Shown here in pieces: positions 46,888 through 55,256 of a stretch of DNA of 64,000 bases. Below the pieces are notes generated by a model, which was not told where the DNA came from, made no database searches, and saw only the letters and a program-made list of their open reading frames with translations. Positions within the stretch are counted from its first letter, which is position 1. Every line of letters starts with the position of its first letter. The stretch comes from Thalassospira povalilytica (GTDB lineage: Bacteria; Pseudomonadota; Alphaproteobacteria; Rhodospirillales; Thalassospiraceae), in NCBI RefSeq assembly GCF_002844235.1, contig NZ_PGTS01000002.1, forward strand, positions 744,001 to 808,000, given 5' to 3'. A program made the translations under genes and the position numbers.

Positions 46888-47736
46888 ATGGAATGGCTCA
46901 CGGAAACAAAGATTCCGCTGGGACAGTGGATATCGTCCTTGATGGATGGTCTGAACGAACATGCTGATTTCGTTTTTTATACCATCTCGGATGTTCTTGA
47001 ATTCATTATTGAAAACACCATCGATTTTCTGGTGTGGTTGCCGCCGCTGTTGATTATTGCCGGTTTTGGCGCCCTGGCGGCTGTTTTGCACAAATCCTGG
47101 AAGCTGACGGCTTTCACCGTTCTGTCCCTGCTTTTGATTGTCAATCTGGGCTATTGGGAAGAAACGATGGAGACGCTGGCGCTGGTGATTTATGCGTCGC
47201 TGTTCTGCATGGTGATCGGCGTGCCGCTTGGCGTGGCATCGGCCCATCGGCCGTGGCTTTATCAGGCCATGCGCCCGGTTCTTGATCTTATGCAGACGAT
47301 CCCGACGTTCGTGTATCTGATCCCGACCCTTATTCTGTTTGGTCTGGGGGTTGTTCCGGGTCTGATTTCAACCGTGATCTTTGCCATCGCCGCCCCGATC
47401 CGCCTGACCCATCTGGGTATTTCAAGCACGCCCAAGGCATTGCTTGAAGCCGGTGAAAGTTTCGGCTGCACCCCGCGCCAGCTTCTGTTCAAGGTCGAAT
47501 TGCCATCGGCGATGCCGTCAATCATGGCGGGCCTGACCCAGTGCATCATGCTGTCGCTTTCCATGGTTGTGATCGCAGCCCTGGTCGGTGCCGACGGCCT
47601 TGGCAAACCGGTGGTGCGTGCACTTAACACCGTGAATGTCGCCCAGGGTTTCGAAGCGGGCCTTGCAATTGTGATTCTGGCCATTGTGCTTGATCGCATT
47701 TGCCGTCGCGAAAACACCGAAACAACGGGGCAGTGA
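46888..47736 (+). CDS. choW: Choline ABC transporter permease ChoW
   Basis: A membrane protein of 282 residues of the ProW/OpuAB type, started at MEWLTETK with GGAA upstream. It has a hydrophobic N-terminal pair of helices, then the permease core with VLDLMQTIPTFVYLIP and the EAA-like loop ALLEAGESFGCTPRQLLFKVELP. It is separated from choV by 2 nt. Confidence 0.93.
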   Translation: MEWLTETKIPLGQWISSLMDGLNEHADFVFYTISDVLEFIIENTIDFLVWLPPLLIIAGFGALAAVLHKSWKLTAFTVLSLLLIVNLGYWEETMETLALVIYASLFCMVIGVPLGVASAHRPWLYQAMRPVLDLMQTIPTFVYLIPTLILFGLGVVPGLISTVIFAIAAPIRLTHLGISSTPKALLEAGESFGCTPRQLLFKVELPSAMPSIMAGLTQCIMLSLSMVVIAALVGADGLGKPVVRALNTVNVAQGFEAGLAIVILAIVLDRICRRENTETTGQ

Positions 47737-47738
47737 TC

Positions 47739-48935
47739 ATGACCAATGCTGTTGAATTCGATAATATTGATGTGATCTTTGGCGACCGTCAGGCTGAATC
47801 GCTCAGACTGCTGGATGAAGGCAAAACGCGTGCTGAAATCGCCGAGGCAACCAACAACGTTCTTGGCGTCGCCGATGTCAGCTTCAACGTTCCCGAAGGC
47901 GAGATTTGCGTTCTTATGGGGCTTTCGGGGTCTGGCAAATCATCGCTTCTGCGCTGTGTGAACGGACTGAACACCGTGTCGCGCGGATCGTTGCGGGTGC
48001 GCGATGGCGACTGGATGGCCGATGTCACCAAATGCGATGGTCCGACATTGCGCAAATTGCGCCGTGAATGCGTTGCCATGGTGTTCCAGCAATTCGGGCT
48101 GCTGCCATGGCGCACGGTTGCGGAAAATGTCGGCTTCGGGCTTGAGCTGCGCGGTATGGGCAGCAAGGAACGCCGTGACATCGTCAATGAAAAGCTGGCA
48201 CTGGTCGGGCTTGATGAATGGGCAGACAAATATGCCCATGAATTGTCCGGTGGCATGCAACAGCGTGTCGGCCTTGCCCGCGCCTTCGCGACCGATGCAC
48301 CGATCCTTTTGATGGATGAACCGTTTTCGGCCCTGGATCCGCTGATCCGTAACCGGCTTCAGGACGAGTTGCTTGATCTTCAGGAAAAGCTCAACAAAAC
48401 CATTCTGTTTGTCAGTCATGATCTTGACGAAGCCATGAAGCTTGGCAATTCGATCGCGATCATGGAAGGCGGCTATGTGGTTCAGCACGGCACCCCCGAA
48501 GACATCGCATTGCGCCCGGCCAATGAATATGTTGCCGACTTTGTCGCGCATATGAACCCGGTCAATATCCTGCGCGGTCGCGCCATCATGCAGCGTGTTG
48601 CCAAGGATCAGCGCAACGGTTCGGGTGATCTTCAGATCGAAGATGAAAACATCCGGATCACTCTTGAAAACGGTGTTGTGCGTGCCGCGACCAATGGTGC
48701 GCGCGGGGAGCTGAAGCTGATCAATTATGATGGCAGCCTTCCGGCCGATCTGGATCCGACCGACAATGCGATTATCTTTGTCGCCAAGGATGAAGTGCTG
48801 CTTAAGGATCTGATTGATATGCGGTCCATCACCCAGAACCCGGTCATTCTGACCCGCGAGGGCAAGATTTCCGGAACGCTTGGCCGCAAGGAATTCTTTG
48901 ACAGTCTGACGCAGACGGCATCGGTTCACGACTGA
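47739..48935 (+). CDS. choV: Choline ABC transporter ATP-binding protein ChoV
   Basis: A ProV-like ATPase of 398 residues. The ChoV-type N-terminal extension (about 1-45, EFDNIDVIFGD...) precedes Walker A GLSGSGKSS, signature LSGGMQQRVGLARA, Walker B ILLMDEPFSALDP and the switch His in VSHDLDEAM. The C-terminal about 130 residues are a CBS-like regulatory part. It ends the choXWV operon before a strong terminator. Confidence 0.94.
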   Translation: MTNAVEFDNIDVIFGDRQAESLRLLDEGKTRAEIAEATNNVLGVADVSFNVPEGEICVLMGLSGSGKSSLLRCVNGLNTVSRGSLRVRDGDWMADVTKCDGPTLRKLRRECVAMVFQQFGLLPWRTVAENVGFGLELRGMGSKERRDIVNEKLALVGLDEWADKYAHELSGGMQQRVGLARAFATDAPILLMDEPFSALDPLIRNRLQDELLDLQEKLNKTILFVSHDLDEAMKLGNSIAIMEGGYVVQHGTPEDIALRPANEYVADFVAHMNPVNILRGRAIMQRVAKDQRNGSGDLQIEDENIRITLENGVVRAATNGARGELKLINYDGSLPADLDPTDNAIIFVAKDEVLLKDLIDMRSITQNPVILTREGKISGTLGRKEFFDSLTQTASVHD

Positions 48936-48960
48936 TCGTTTTTAGACAGAAATCCACAAC

Positions 48961-48992
48961 AAGAAGGCGACCAATCATTGGTCGCCTTCTTT
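48961..48992. terminator. Strong intrinsic terminator after choV
   Basis: A perfect 14-bp stem AAGAAGGCGACCAA/TTGGTCGCCTTCTT with a 3-nt loop. It marks the boundary between core choline genes and the AT-rich reverse transcriptase gene. Confidence 0.9.
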
Positions 48993-49045
48993 GTAAAGAG
49001 CCCCCAAACACTCAATCATTTTCTCGTTGAGGCCACCACTTTAAG

Positions 49046-49074
49046 TTGAGTTTTTTAAATTAGTAAAGCATAAT
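49046..49074 (+). promoter_or_regulatory. Candidate sigma-70 promoter of the reverse transcriptase gene
   Basis: TTGAGT and CATAAT are separated by 17 bp in an AT-rich stretch, with the -10 ending about 40 bp before the start codon. Small potential hairpins (CTCAA/TTGAG, 49011-49031; ATAATT/AATTAT near 49070-49088) flank it. Confidence 0.5.
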
Positions 49075-49114
49075 TTCACAATAATTATCTGTTTGAGAAA
49101 AGGTAAATGGCAGT

Positions 49115-50719
49115 ATGGTTCACTTCATAGACAATGATCGCATTCGTTACGAAGCATTCTGCCGCTATAACTATTTCCCAAACCAAAAATCTGCTTTTTC
49201 CGAGATACCACCCAGTATCTCATCAAGACAGTTCACACCGGAAGTATGCGAGGAGGTTGCCTCCCTTGAAACGCCAAGGTCTAGAAAGCGGCATGGCTAT
49301 GACCTTGTGGAGTATAGATCTACCCGCTTTAACAACGTACCGAGAATTCTCTCGATCCCTCACCCCAAACCCCAATCTGAACTGACTAAACACATCTGTG
49401 ATAATTGGGATAAAATTTCTCACATAGAAGAAAACGAAAATAGCATGGTGAAACCAGAACTCCATGCAGATCGCAGAATCCTAGTAATGAACTACGAAGA
49501 CCCTGCAACAAAACGCCTCCGGAATCACACTTCAAGTTTTGCGAATTTTTTCCGGGTTAACAGTGACATTTCGAACTGCTTTAACAGTATCTATTCGCAT
49601 TCACTTCCATGGGCAATCGTTGGCCTTACAGCAGCAAAAGAAAACAGGAACCAACAAGAGTGGTTCAACAAACTCGACACTCTTCAGAGAAATACAAAAC
49701 GCCAAGAGACGCAGGGCATTCCAATAGGCCCCGCCACTTCGAACATATTCGTCGAACTAGTACTAAACTCTGTAGACCAGAGCTTGCGCGAAGGCGGTTA
49801 TCGGTTTCACCGATACATAGATGACTACACCTGCTTTTGTCACACAAACGAAAATGCTGAAGGTTTCATTCGCGACCTCAGCAGCGAGCTCTCAAAGTAC
49901 CGCCTCTCACTCAACCTCTCAAAAACCAAGGTGACCCCTCTACCACACCCCGCAGACGATTCATGGGTACTTGAGCTTCATAGCTACCTTCCGAACCGTT
50001 ATGCTCAGCCAGAAGGTCTAGAGGAGAAACTTAGTGCAAATGAAGTGGTCTCGTATCTTGGAAAGGCGCTCCTCCTAAACCAAACTACTCCTGATGGGAG
50101 CGTGCTAAAATATGCAATTCATTTAATTATCGATCATGTTCATGCATCATCAAAATCAGAGGTCATGCTAGCAGTTCTAGAACTCGCTTTTCATTATCCG
50201 GTTCTAATTCCTTACGTACAAAGGTTGACCGACGAGGACTTCACACTGCACTTCTACAACGCAGCTGACGCCATTGAGAAAATTGCTTTTGAGAACCTCA
50301 AAAAAAGAAGGTCAGACGGTGTCGCTTGGCCTCTACATATCCTGAAGTGCGCAGAATTGGCGCCCAGCCAAAAGCTAGCTGAAGCAATCGTCGCCAGCTC
50401 TGACAGCTTGGCAATCACTCTGCTTTCAGATTTTGAGATCGACAGGACTTCAATCGTTAACTTTAGCAAGGAAGTTGCCAAGGCAGACAACTACAGCAAA
50501 GATAACTACTGGCTGCTACTTTACCAAATGTACATTAGGGATGAATTGAAAAACCCTTATGAAGATCAGGTTTTTCCGACCATTCAAAAACATGAAGTGA
50601 ACTTTATTCCAAACGATACCATCAGCCAATCAGAACAAATATGCTCTGAACTCGAGACCGAAGCAGTTGCAGAAATGTTTAAAGGACTAGACTTACATTT
50701 TCCCACTGCTGATGAGTAG
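49115..50719 (+). CDS. Solitary defence-type (Abi/DRT-like) reverse transcriptase
   Basis: A 534-residue RNA-directed DNA polymerase with all core catalytic features. The fingers segment has IPHPKPQSELTKHICDNW (81-98). Palm motif A is FRVNSDISNCFNSIYSH with Asp151, the motif after it is TQGIPIGPATSN (199-210), and motif C is RYIDDYTCFC with Asp236 and Asp237. Thumb-like LSLNLSKTKV (264-273) follows. Residues about 345-534 are an alpha-helical extension without enzymatic motifs, as in Abi and DRT proteins. There is no maturase (X/HNH) domain, so it is not a group II intron, and no msr/msd space, so not a typical retron. Its base composition is visibly AT-richer than all neighbours and it uses rare codons such as CTA and ATA. 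Subtype cannot be assigned here. Confidence 0.88.
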   Translation: MVHFIDNDRIRYEAFCRYNYFPNQKSAFSEIPPSISSRQFTPEVCEEVASLETPRSRKRHGYDLVEYRSTRFNNVPRILSIPHPKPQSELTKHICDNWDKISHIEENENSMVKPELHADRRILVMNYEDPATKRLRNHTSSFANFFRVNSDISNCFNSIYSHSLPWAIVGLTAAKENRNQQEWFNKLDTLQRNTKRQETQGIPIGPATSNIFVELVLNSVDQSLREGGYRFHRYIDDYTCFCHTNENAEGFIRDLSSELSKYRLSLNLSKTKVTPLPHPADDSWVLELHSYLPNRYAQPEGLEEKLSANEVVSYLGKALLLNQTTPDGSVLKYAIHLIIDHVHASSKSEVMLAVLELAFHYPVLIPYVQRLTDEDFTLHFYNAADAIEKIAFENLKKRRSDGVAWPLHILKCAELAPSQKLAEAIVASSDSLAITLLSDFEIDRTSIVNFSKEVAKADNYSKDNYWLLLYQMYIRDELKNPYEDQVFPTIQKHEVNFIPNDTISQSEQICSELETEAVAEMFKGLDLHFPTADE

Positions 50720-50723
50720 CAGC

Positions 50724-50975
50724 TTAACCGCCTGTGACCGGCGGAAACAGCGCGATCTCGCGGGCTTTGGTCACATCGGCATCGGATGTTGCATATTCCT
50801 GATCGACCGCAACACGGATGATTGCGGGATCGGCAAGGGCATTGGCGAAATTTTCGCCACGTTCGGGAAGCCAGGTCAAAAGCCCGCCAACGGTTTTGAC
50901 ATGATCAGGCAGATCAATGTCTTCTTCGCCAAAACCGATGCGGTCCTTGACCCACGAAAAATAGACCAGTTTCAT
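50724..50975 (-). CDS. moaD: Molybdopterin synthase small subunit MoaD
   Basis: A ubiquitin-fold sulfur carrier of 83 residues. Start MKLVYFSWVKDRIG with AGGAAC upstream; the C-terminal GG (FPPVTGG) is adenylated and thiocarboxylated to supply the dithiolene sulfurs of molybdopterin. A longer frame to 51038 lacks support. Its usual partner moaE is not adjacent on either side; the reverse transcriptase stop lies 4 nt beyond its own stop. Confidence 0.92.
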   Translation of the reverse strand: MKLVYFSWVKDRIGFGEEDIDLPDHVKTVGGLLTWLPERGENFANALADPAIIRVAVDQEYATSDADVTKAREIALFPPVTGG

Positions 50976-51062
50976 AAGTGTTCCTGATGGCAAGATTGAA
51001 TTTGGCGCCATGCTTGCGCAATCGCCCCAAAGACGCAAGTCCCGAAGCCGTGAACGATCCCG

Positions 51063-52007
51063 TCAGGGATAGACAAAATATCCATCGGGCGCATTTTCAA
51101 GGCGCGCGGTCAGGTTATCGATGAAAAACCGTTCTGCCCGGCTGAGCGACATGCGCGGGTTGGTTACAAGATAGATATCAATAGCAGGCGGCGCGTCATA
51201 AGGGGGTAAACGCCACAACTGACCGCGTTCGGTGGCGTTTTGCACCACATGGATCGGCAGTGGCCCGATGCCAAGCCCCGCATTGATCAGACGCCGGACT
51301 TCTTCAAGATGGGGACTTACCGCAACGACCTTCCCCTTCATCCCCTGCTGGGCGCGCAAAATGGCCACCGGGGCCAGTGCATCCGTCAACTGGTCAGTGG
51401 AAAACGACACGAATGCTTCGCTGCGCAAATCGGCAAGCGTCAGGTCGCTTTTTCCGAACAAATGATGGGTCGGCCCACAGAAAAAGCCGAAATGTTCGCG
51501 GTACAGCCTGCGATATTCAAGTCTGGGATGCTGTTCCTTGACCAGGCAGATGCCAAAACTTGCCTGTTGTGAAAGCACTTGATCAATCACATGCATCGAG
51601 GTCGCGACATTGATTTCATAGGTCACTTCGGGATGGGACCGGTTGAAATCAAACAGCGCATCATCAAGGGGCGGGAACACCACATGACTGGCCAGCCACA
51701 AATGCAGATGCCCGGTCAATTGATTGCCGCTATCAGACATCACATCGGACAATCGCCCGATCGCCCCGCAAATTTCCCGGCATTCATGATAAAGCGCCAA
51801 GCCCTGCTCGGTGACTTCAAACCGCCCGCGTTCGCGGTCAATCAGGCGCGCACCGATTTGATCTTCAAGCCGTTTCAGGGCGTTACTGACACTGGGCTGT
51901 CGCAATAAAAGCCGGTTGGCCGCCCCGGTAATCGAGCGTTCTTCGACAATGACGGTGAATGTGTGCAACAGGTTCCAGTCAAACTGGCGGCGCATCAATT
52001 CGTTCAT
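51063..52007 (-). CDS. LysR-family transcriptional regulator
   Basis: A regulator of 314 residues. Started at MNELMRRQFDWNLL with GGGGGA upstream. The winged helix (LLHTFTVIVEERSITGAANRLLLRQPSVSNALKRLEDQIG) and the substrate-binding effector domain are typical. It is divergent from the ABC transporter operon beginning at 52182, and two dyads lie between them. It probably activates that operon in response to the imported compound; the effector is unknown. Confidence 0.9.
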   Translation of the reverse strand: MNELMRRQFDWNLLHTFTVIVEERSITGAANRLLLRQPSVSNALKRLEDQIGARLIDRERGRFEVTEQGLALYHECREICGAIGRLSDVMSDSGNQLTGHLHLWLASHVVFPPLDDALFDFNRSHPEVTYEINVATSMHVIDQVLSQQASFGICLVKEQHPRLEYRRLYREHFGFFCGPTHHLFGKSDLTLADLRSEAFVSFSTDQLTDALAPVAILRAQQGMKGKVVAVSPHLEEVRRLINAGLGIGPLPIHVVQNATERGQLWRLPPYDAPPAIDIYLVTNPRMSLSRAERFFIDNLTARLENAPDGYFVYP

Positions 52008-52040
52008 TTCATCCCCCGGACCGGTAGTATGGTCAGCCAT

Positions 52041-52095
52041 CCCATAGTTACTGGCTATGGGATCTATTCTACTTATCTATTTGCGCTATGCGCAA
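52041..52095. promoter_or_regulatory. LysR-type dual operator region
   Basis: CCCATAG-N7-CTATGGG (52041-52061) contains the T-N11-A LysR box. TTGCGC-TAT-GCGCAA (52081-52095) lies 37 bp away centre to centre. The arrangement resembles recognition and activation sites upstream of an activated operon. Confidence 0.65.
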
Positions 52096-52181
52096 GTCTG
52101 GGGTGAAATGGTTCCAGAAAATATTTCAACGGCCAAATAACCGCGCACGGCATCGCCGGAGCACAATAACGGGAGGCATAA

Positions 52182-53054
52182 ATGGCCGCAGATATCGCCG
52201 GGGCGCGTCGCGCACCCTGGATGCTGTTATCGCCATCATTGGCAACAGTCGGGCTGCTTTTGATCATCCCGATGCTGTTTATCGTCGTCTATTCGTTCTG
52301 GTTGCGCACCGCGACCGGAGCCGATCAGGTCGGCTTTTATCTTGATAACTGGATCGAGGTCCTTGGCGACCGGTTCTATCGCGATATTCTGTTTCAAACC
52401 TTTGCCATTGCCTTTTACACCACGGTGATCTGTGCACTGGTCGGGTATATCCCGGCTTATTTCGTGGCCAACACACCGATGAAATCAAAGGCGTTTCTGC
52501 TTTTGATGCTGATGCTGCCATTCTGGATCAGCTACATCATCCGCACCATGTCGTGGATCAATATTCTGGGCACGTCGGGCGCGCTTAATACCGTGATGCT
52601 GTCAATTGGCATCATCGATGAACCGATCCAGATGCTTTATAACCAGACCACGGTTGTGCTGGGTCTGGTGCATTATCTGCTGCCTTTCATGATCCTGAAT
52701 GTCTATGTCAGCCTTGATGGCATTGACAAGAACCTTACCGAAGCGGCCCAAAGCCTTGGCTGCACCGGATTTCAGGCCTTTCGCGAAGTCACCTTGCCAC
52801 TCTCGCTTCCCGGTCTGGCAGCGGGGTCGCTTCTGTGCTTTGTGCTTGCGGCGGGCACCTATATCACCCCGATTGTTCTGGGCGGCCCACGCGATGCGAT
52901 GTTCGCCAATCTGGTGTTTGAAGCCATCGTCACCCAGTTGAACTGGCCGCTTGGATCGGCTCTTTCACTCGTCCTGCTGGCCCTTCTGGGCGCGCTGGTC
53001 GTCATTTACACCCGCTATCTCGGCATCGATCAGATCGCCAAGAGCTTCAAGTAA
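52182..53054 (+). CDS. Polyamine-family ABC transporter permease (PotB-like)
   Basis: A membrane protein of 290 residues with six spans and the EAA loop AAQSLGCTGFQAFREVTLPLSLP. GGGAGG precedes the ATG. It is first in the catabolic operon and pairs with the next permease. The family transports putrescine, spermidine or related cationic compounds; the exact ligand is unknown. Confidence 0.9.
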   Translation: MAADIAGARRAPWMLLSPSLATVGLLLIIPMLFIVVYSFWLRTATGADQVGFYLDNWIEVLGDRFYRDILFQTFAIAFYTTVICALVGYIPAYFVANTPMKSKAFLLLMLMLPFWISYIIRTMSWINILGTSGALNTVMLSIGIIDEPIQMLYNQTTVVLGLVHYLLPFMILNVYVSLDGIDKNLTEAAQSLGCTGFQAFREVTLPLSLPGLAAGSLLCFVLAAGTYITPIVLGGPRDAMFANLVFEAIVTQLNWPLGSALSLVLLALLGALVVIYTRYLGIDQIAKSFK

Positions 53055-53063
53055 GGGAGGTAT

Positions 53064-53885
53064 ATGACAATGTCCGGCTGGTCGATGATCCGTATTGCCA
53101 CGATCCTTGTTTATCTGTTCCTGTTTGCCCCTGTTGCCGTGGTAATCCTTCTGGCATTCAACGCCAATCAGTTTGGCGGATTTCCGATCGAAGGGTTTTC
53201 ACTGCGCTGGTTCGAAGCGCTTTGGAACAATGATGCCATCGTAAGGGCGTTCAAAACATCCCTGTTGCTGGGCCTTTTGACCAGTGCGGTGTCAACAACG
53301 CTTGGCACCATGGCAGCCCTTGCCATGGTGCGCTATGACTTCCCCGGAAAACGGACGATCTCGACCTTGCTGGTTGCGCCGATCCTGATCCCCGAAGTGG
53401 TTCTTGCGGTTGCGTTGCTGTTGTTCCTTCAGGCGCTTTCCATGCCCAAAAGCTTTGGCCTGCTTTTGATGGGGCATGTTGTCTTTACCCTGCCCTTTGT
53501 GGTGCTGGTGGTTCAGGCACGTCTGGTATCGATCCGCCGCGACGTTGAAGAAGCCGCCATGAGCCTGGGTGCCACCCCGGTTCAGACATTCTTTGAAATC
53601 ACCCTGCCGCTGATGCTGCCGGCTGTGATGGCCGGGATGCTGTTTTCCTTTACGATTTCCTTTGATGACATCACCGGCACCCTGTTCTGGAAACCGGGTG
53701 GTGTGGAAACAGTCCCGACCCAGATTTTTGCCATGTTGCGCAATTCCATCAGCCCGGAAATCAACGCGCTTGGTGCGGTCATGGTGATCTTTACCATCGC
53801 CCTTCCGCTGATTGCCGCATCGATTGCGCGGGTCATGTCCGCACGCAAGCTTCGGGCATCAAACCGCAAGACACAGACTGCCTAG
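53064..53885 (+). CDS. Polyamine-family ABC transporter permease (PotC-like)
   Basis: A second permease of 273 residues, with six spans and the EAA motif AAMSLGATPVQTFFEITLPLMLP. It starts 9 nt after the first permease with GGGAGG upstream. Basic residues end the protein. Confidence 0.9.
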   Translation: MTMSGWSMIRIATILVYLFLFAPVAVVILLAFNANQFGGFPIEGFSLRWFEALWNNDAIVRAFKTSLLLGLLTSAVSTTLGTMAALAMVRYDFPGKRTISTLLVAPILIPEVVLAVALLLFLQALSMPKSFGLLLMGHVVFTLPFVVLVVQARLVSIRRDVEEAAMSLGATPVQTFFEITLPLMLPAVMAGMLFSFTISFDDITGTLFWKPGGVETVPTQIFAMLRNSISPEINALGAVMVIFTIALPLIAASIARVMSARKLRASNRKTQTA

Positions 53886-53994
53886 TGGATTTCGAATATC
53901 GCGGGTAACCGCCAAAACCAACAACAAGACCAAAAGACCAACGACCAAGAACAAAACCGATAACGGAACAAATTGTTTTATCAGGAGGCCTTAA

Positions 53995-55149
53995 ATGGAC
54001 GATACGAAACGCTATGAACGCCTGCTTAATCGTTACCGTGATGGCGATATCAGCCGTCGCACATTCCTGACCGCCCTTGGCGCGGCCGGTGTTGTTGCCG
54101 GTGTCACCGGTGGCCCGATGGGCATGCTTGCCAAAAATGCGCGCGCAGCCACCCCCGAACAGGTCCGCTTTGACGGTTGGGGCGGCGTTGTTTCCGAGGC
54201 ATTCGAAAAATATGCCTTCGCGCCCTATACCCAGAAAACCGGCATCAAGGTCATTTCCGGCACCTTTGGCGGGGCCGATGAATATATCGCACGCGTCAAG
54301 GCCGGCCAGCCGGGCGAATTCAACCTTGCTCACCTGTCGGGTGTGTTTGACTATGCGCGCTATCACGGTCTGGAACTGACTTCGGAATTGAACGAAGCCA
54401 ATATCCCGAACCTTAAAAACGTGATCCCGACCCTGATTGATCCGCTGCGCAAGATCAGTGGCGGCACGCTTTCGGCGGTTCCATATGATTACGGCACCAC
54501 GGGCATTGCCTATAACCGCAAATATATCAGCGACGACGAAGCCAAGGCCAAGGGTGCCAAGCTGATGGTCGATGAAGCCTATAAAGGCAAGATCGGCGGT
54601 TGGGGTGAATGGAAAACCCGTATCTGGTACGGCGCGCTTCAGTCCGATCAGGACCCGAACAATATCAAGGATATCGATGCGGTTTGGGACATGATCCGTT
54701 CGCACCGTGATCTGGCCCTTAAATACTGGAGTTCGGGCGCGGAATTGATGAGCCTTCTGGCCGAAGAAGAAATCTATGTCACCGAAGGTTGGTCGGGCCG
54801 TATCAAGGCGCTTCAGGATCAGGGCCATGACATAGGTTATCTTGATCCGGCTGGTGGTCTTGGCTGGCAGGAATGTCTGTTTGTGCTGCGCGGTAGCCCG
54901 ATGGCCGCCTGTGAAGAACTTCTGAACTTCATGCTTGAACCGGAAGTCGCGATTGCAGTTGCCGAAGGTCAGAGCTACCCGCCGGCCCTTGACCCGAACA
55001 AGGTCGATCTTGGCAAAATCATCCCGACCCTGCCAGCGTTCGACCCGAAAGGCACGCTTGCATCGCTCAGCTTCTTTGATCCGGCATACTGGAACGAAAA
55101 CGAAGCGGACTGGTCGAAAACCTTCTCTCGTGTGCAGCGCGGCTATTAA
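53995..55149 (+). CDS. Tat-exported polyamine-family ABC substrate-binding protein (PotD-like)
   Basis: A protein of 384 residues. The N-terminus has a twin-arginine signal (ISRRTFLTALGAAG) with cleavage near NARAA. The mature periplasmic fold begins VRFDGWGG and includes YDYGTTGIAYNRKY and EEEIYVTEGWSGR, as in PotD/PotF-type proteins. AGGAGG precedes the start. The longer Tat leader is a variant on the Sec signal usual for PotD. Confidence 0.9.
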   Translation: MDDTKRYERLLNRYRDGDISRRTFLTALGAAGVVAGVTGGPMGMLAKNARAATPEQVRFDGWGGVVSEAFEKYAFAPYTQKTGIKVISGTFGGADEYIARVKAGQPGEFNLAHLSGVFDYARYHGLELTSELNEANIPNLKNVIPTLIDPLRKISGGTLSAVPYDYGTTGIAYNRKYISDDEAKAKGAKLMVDEAYKGKIGGWGEWKTRIWYGALQSDQDPNNIKDIDAVWDMIRSHRDLALKYWSSGAELMSLLAEEEIYVTEGWSGRIKALQDQGHDIGYLDPAGGLGWQECLFVLRGSPMAACEELLNFMLEPEVAIAVAEGQSYPPALDPNKVDLGKIIPTLPAFDPKGTLASLSFFDPAYWNENEADWSKTFSRVQRGY

Positions 55150-55256
55150 GGCCCGATTGCACACCTGAACCTGTGTCCTGGCCTTCGCACAACCGGCCAG
55201 GACACATCTGCCCCGTAATGGCGGCAGGCACATTTATTCTGACAGGGTATCTAACA

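Noticed and set aside
48993..49114. Retron msr/msd upstream of the reverse transcriptase
   Set aside because: There is too little space, no long a1/a2 inverted repeats and no conserved retron-type branching G context.
49115..50719. Group II intron maturase
   Set aside because: No maturase X or HNH domain is present, and there are no intron RNA domain V/VI sequences around the gene.
53833..55233. 466-residue minus-strand frame opposite the PotD-like gene
   Set aside because: The forward frame has a Tat signal and solute-binding motifs; the reverse frame is a shadow.
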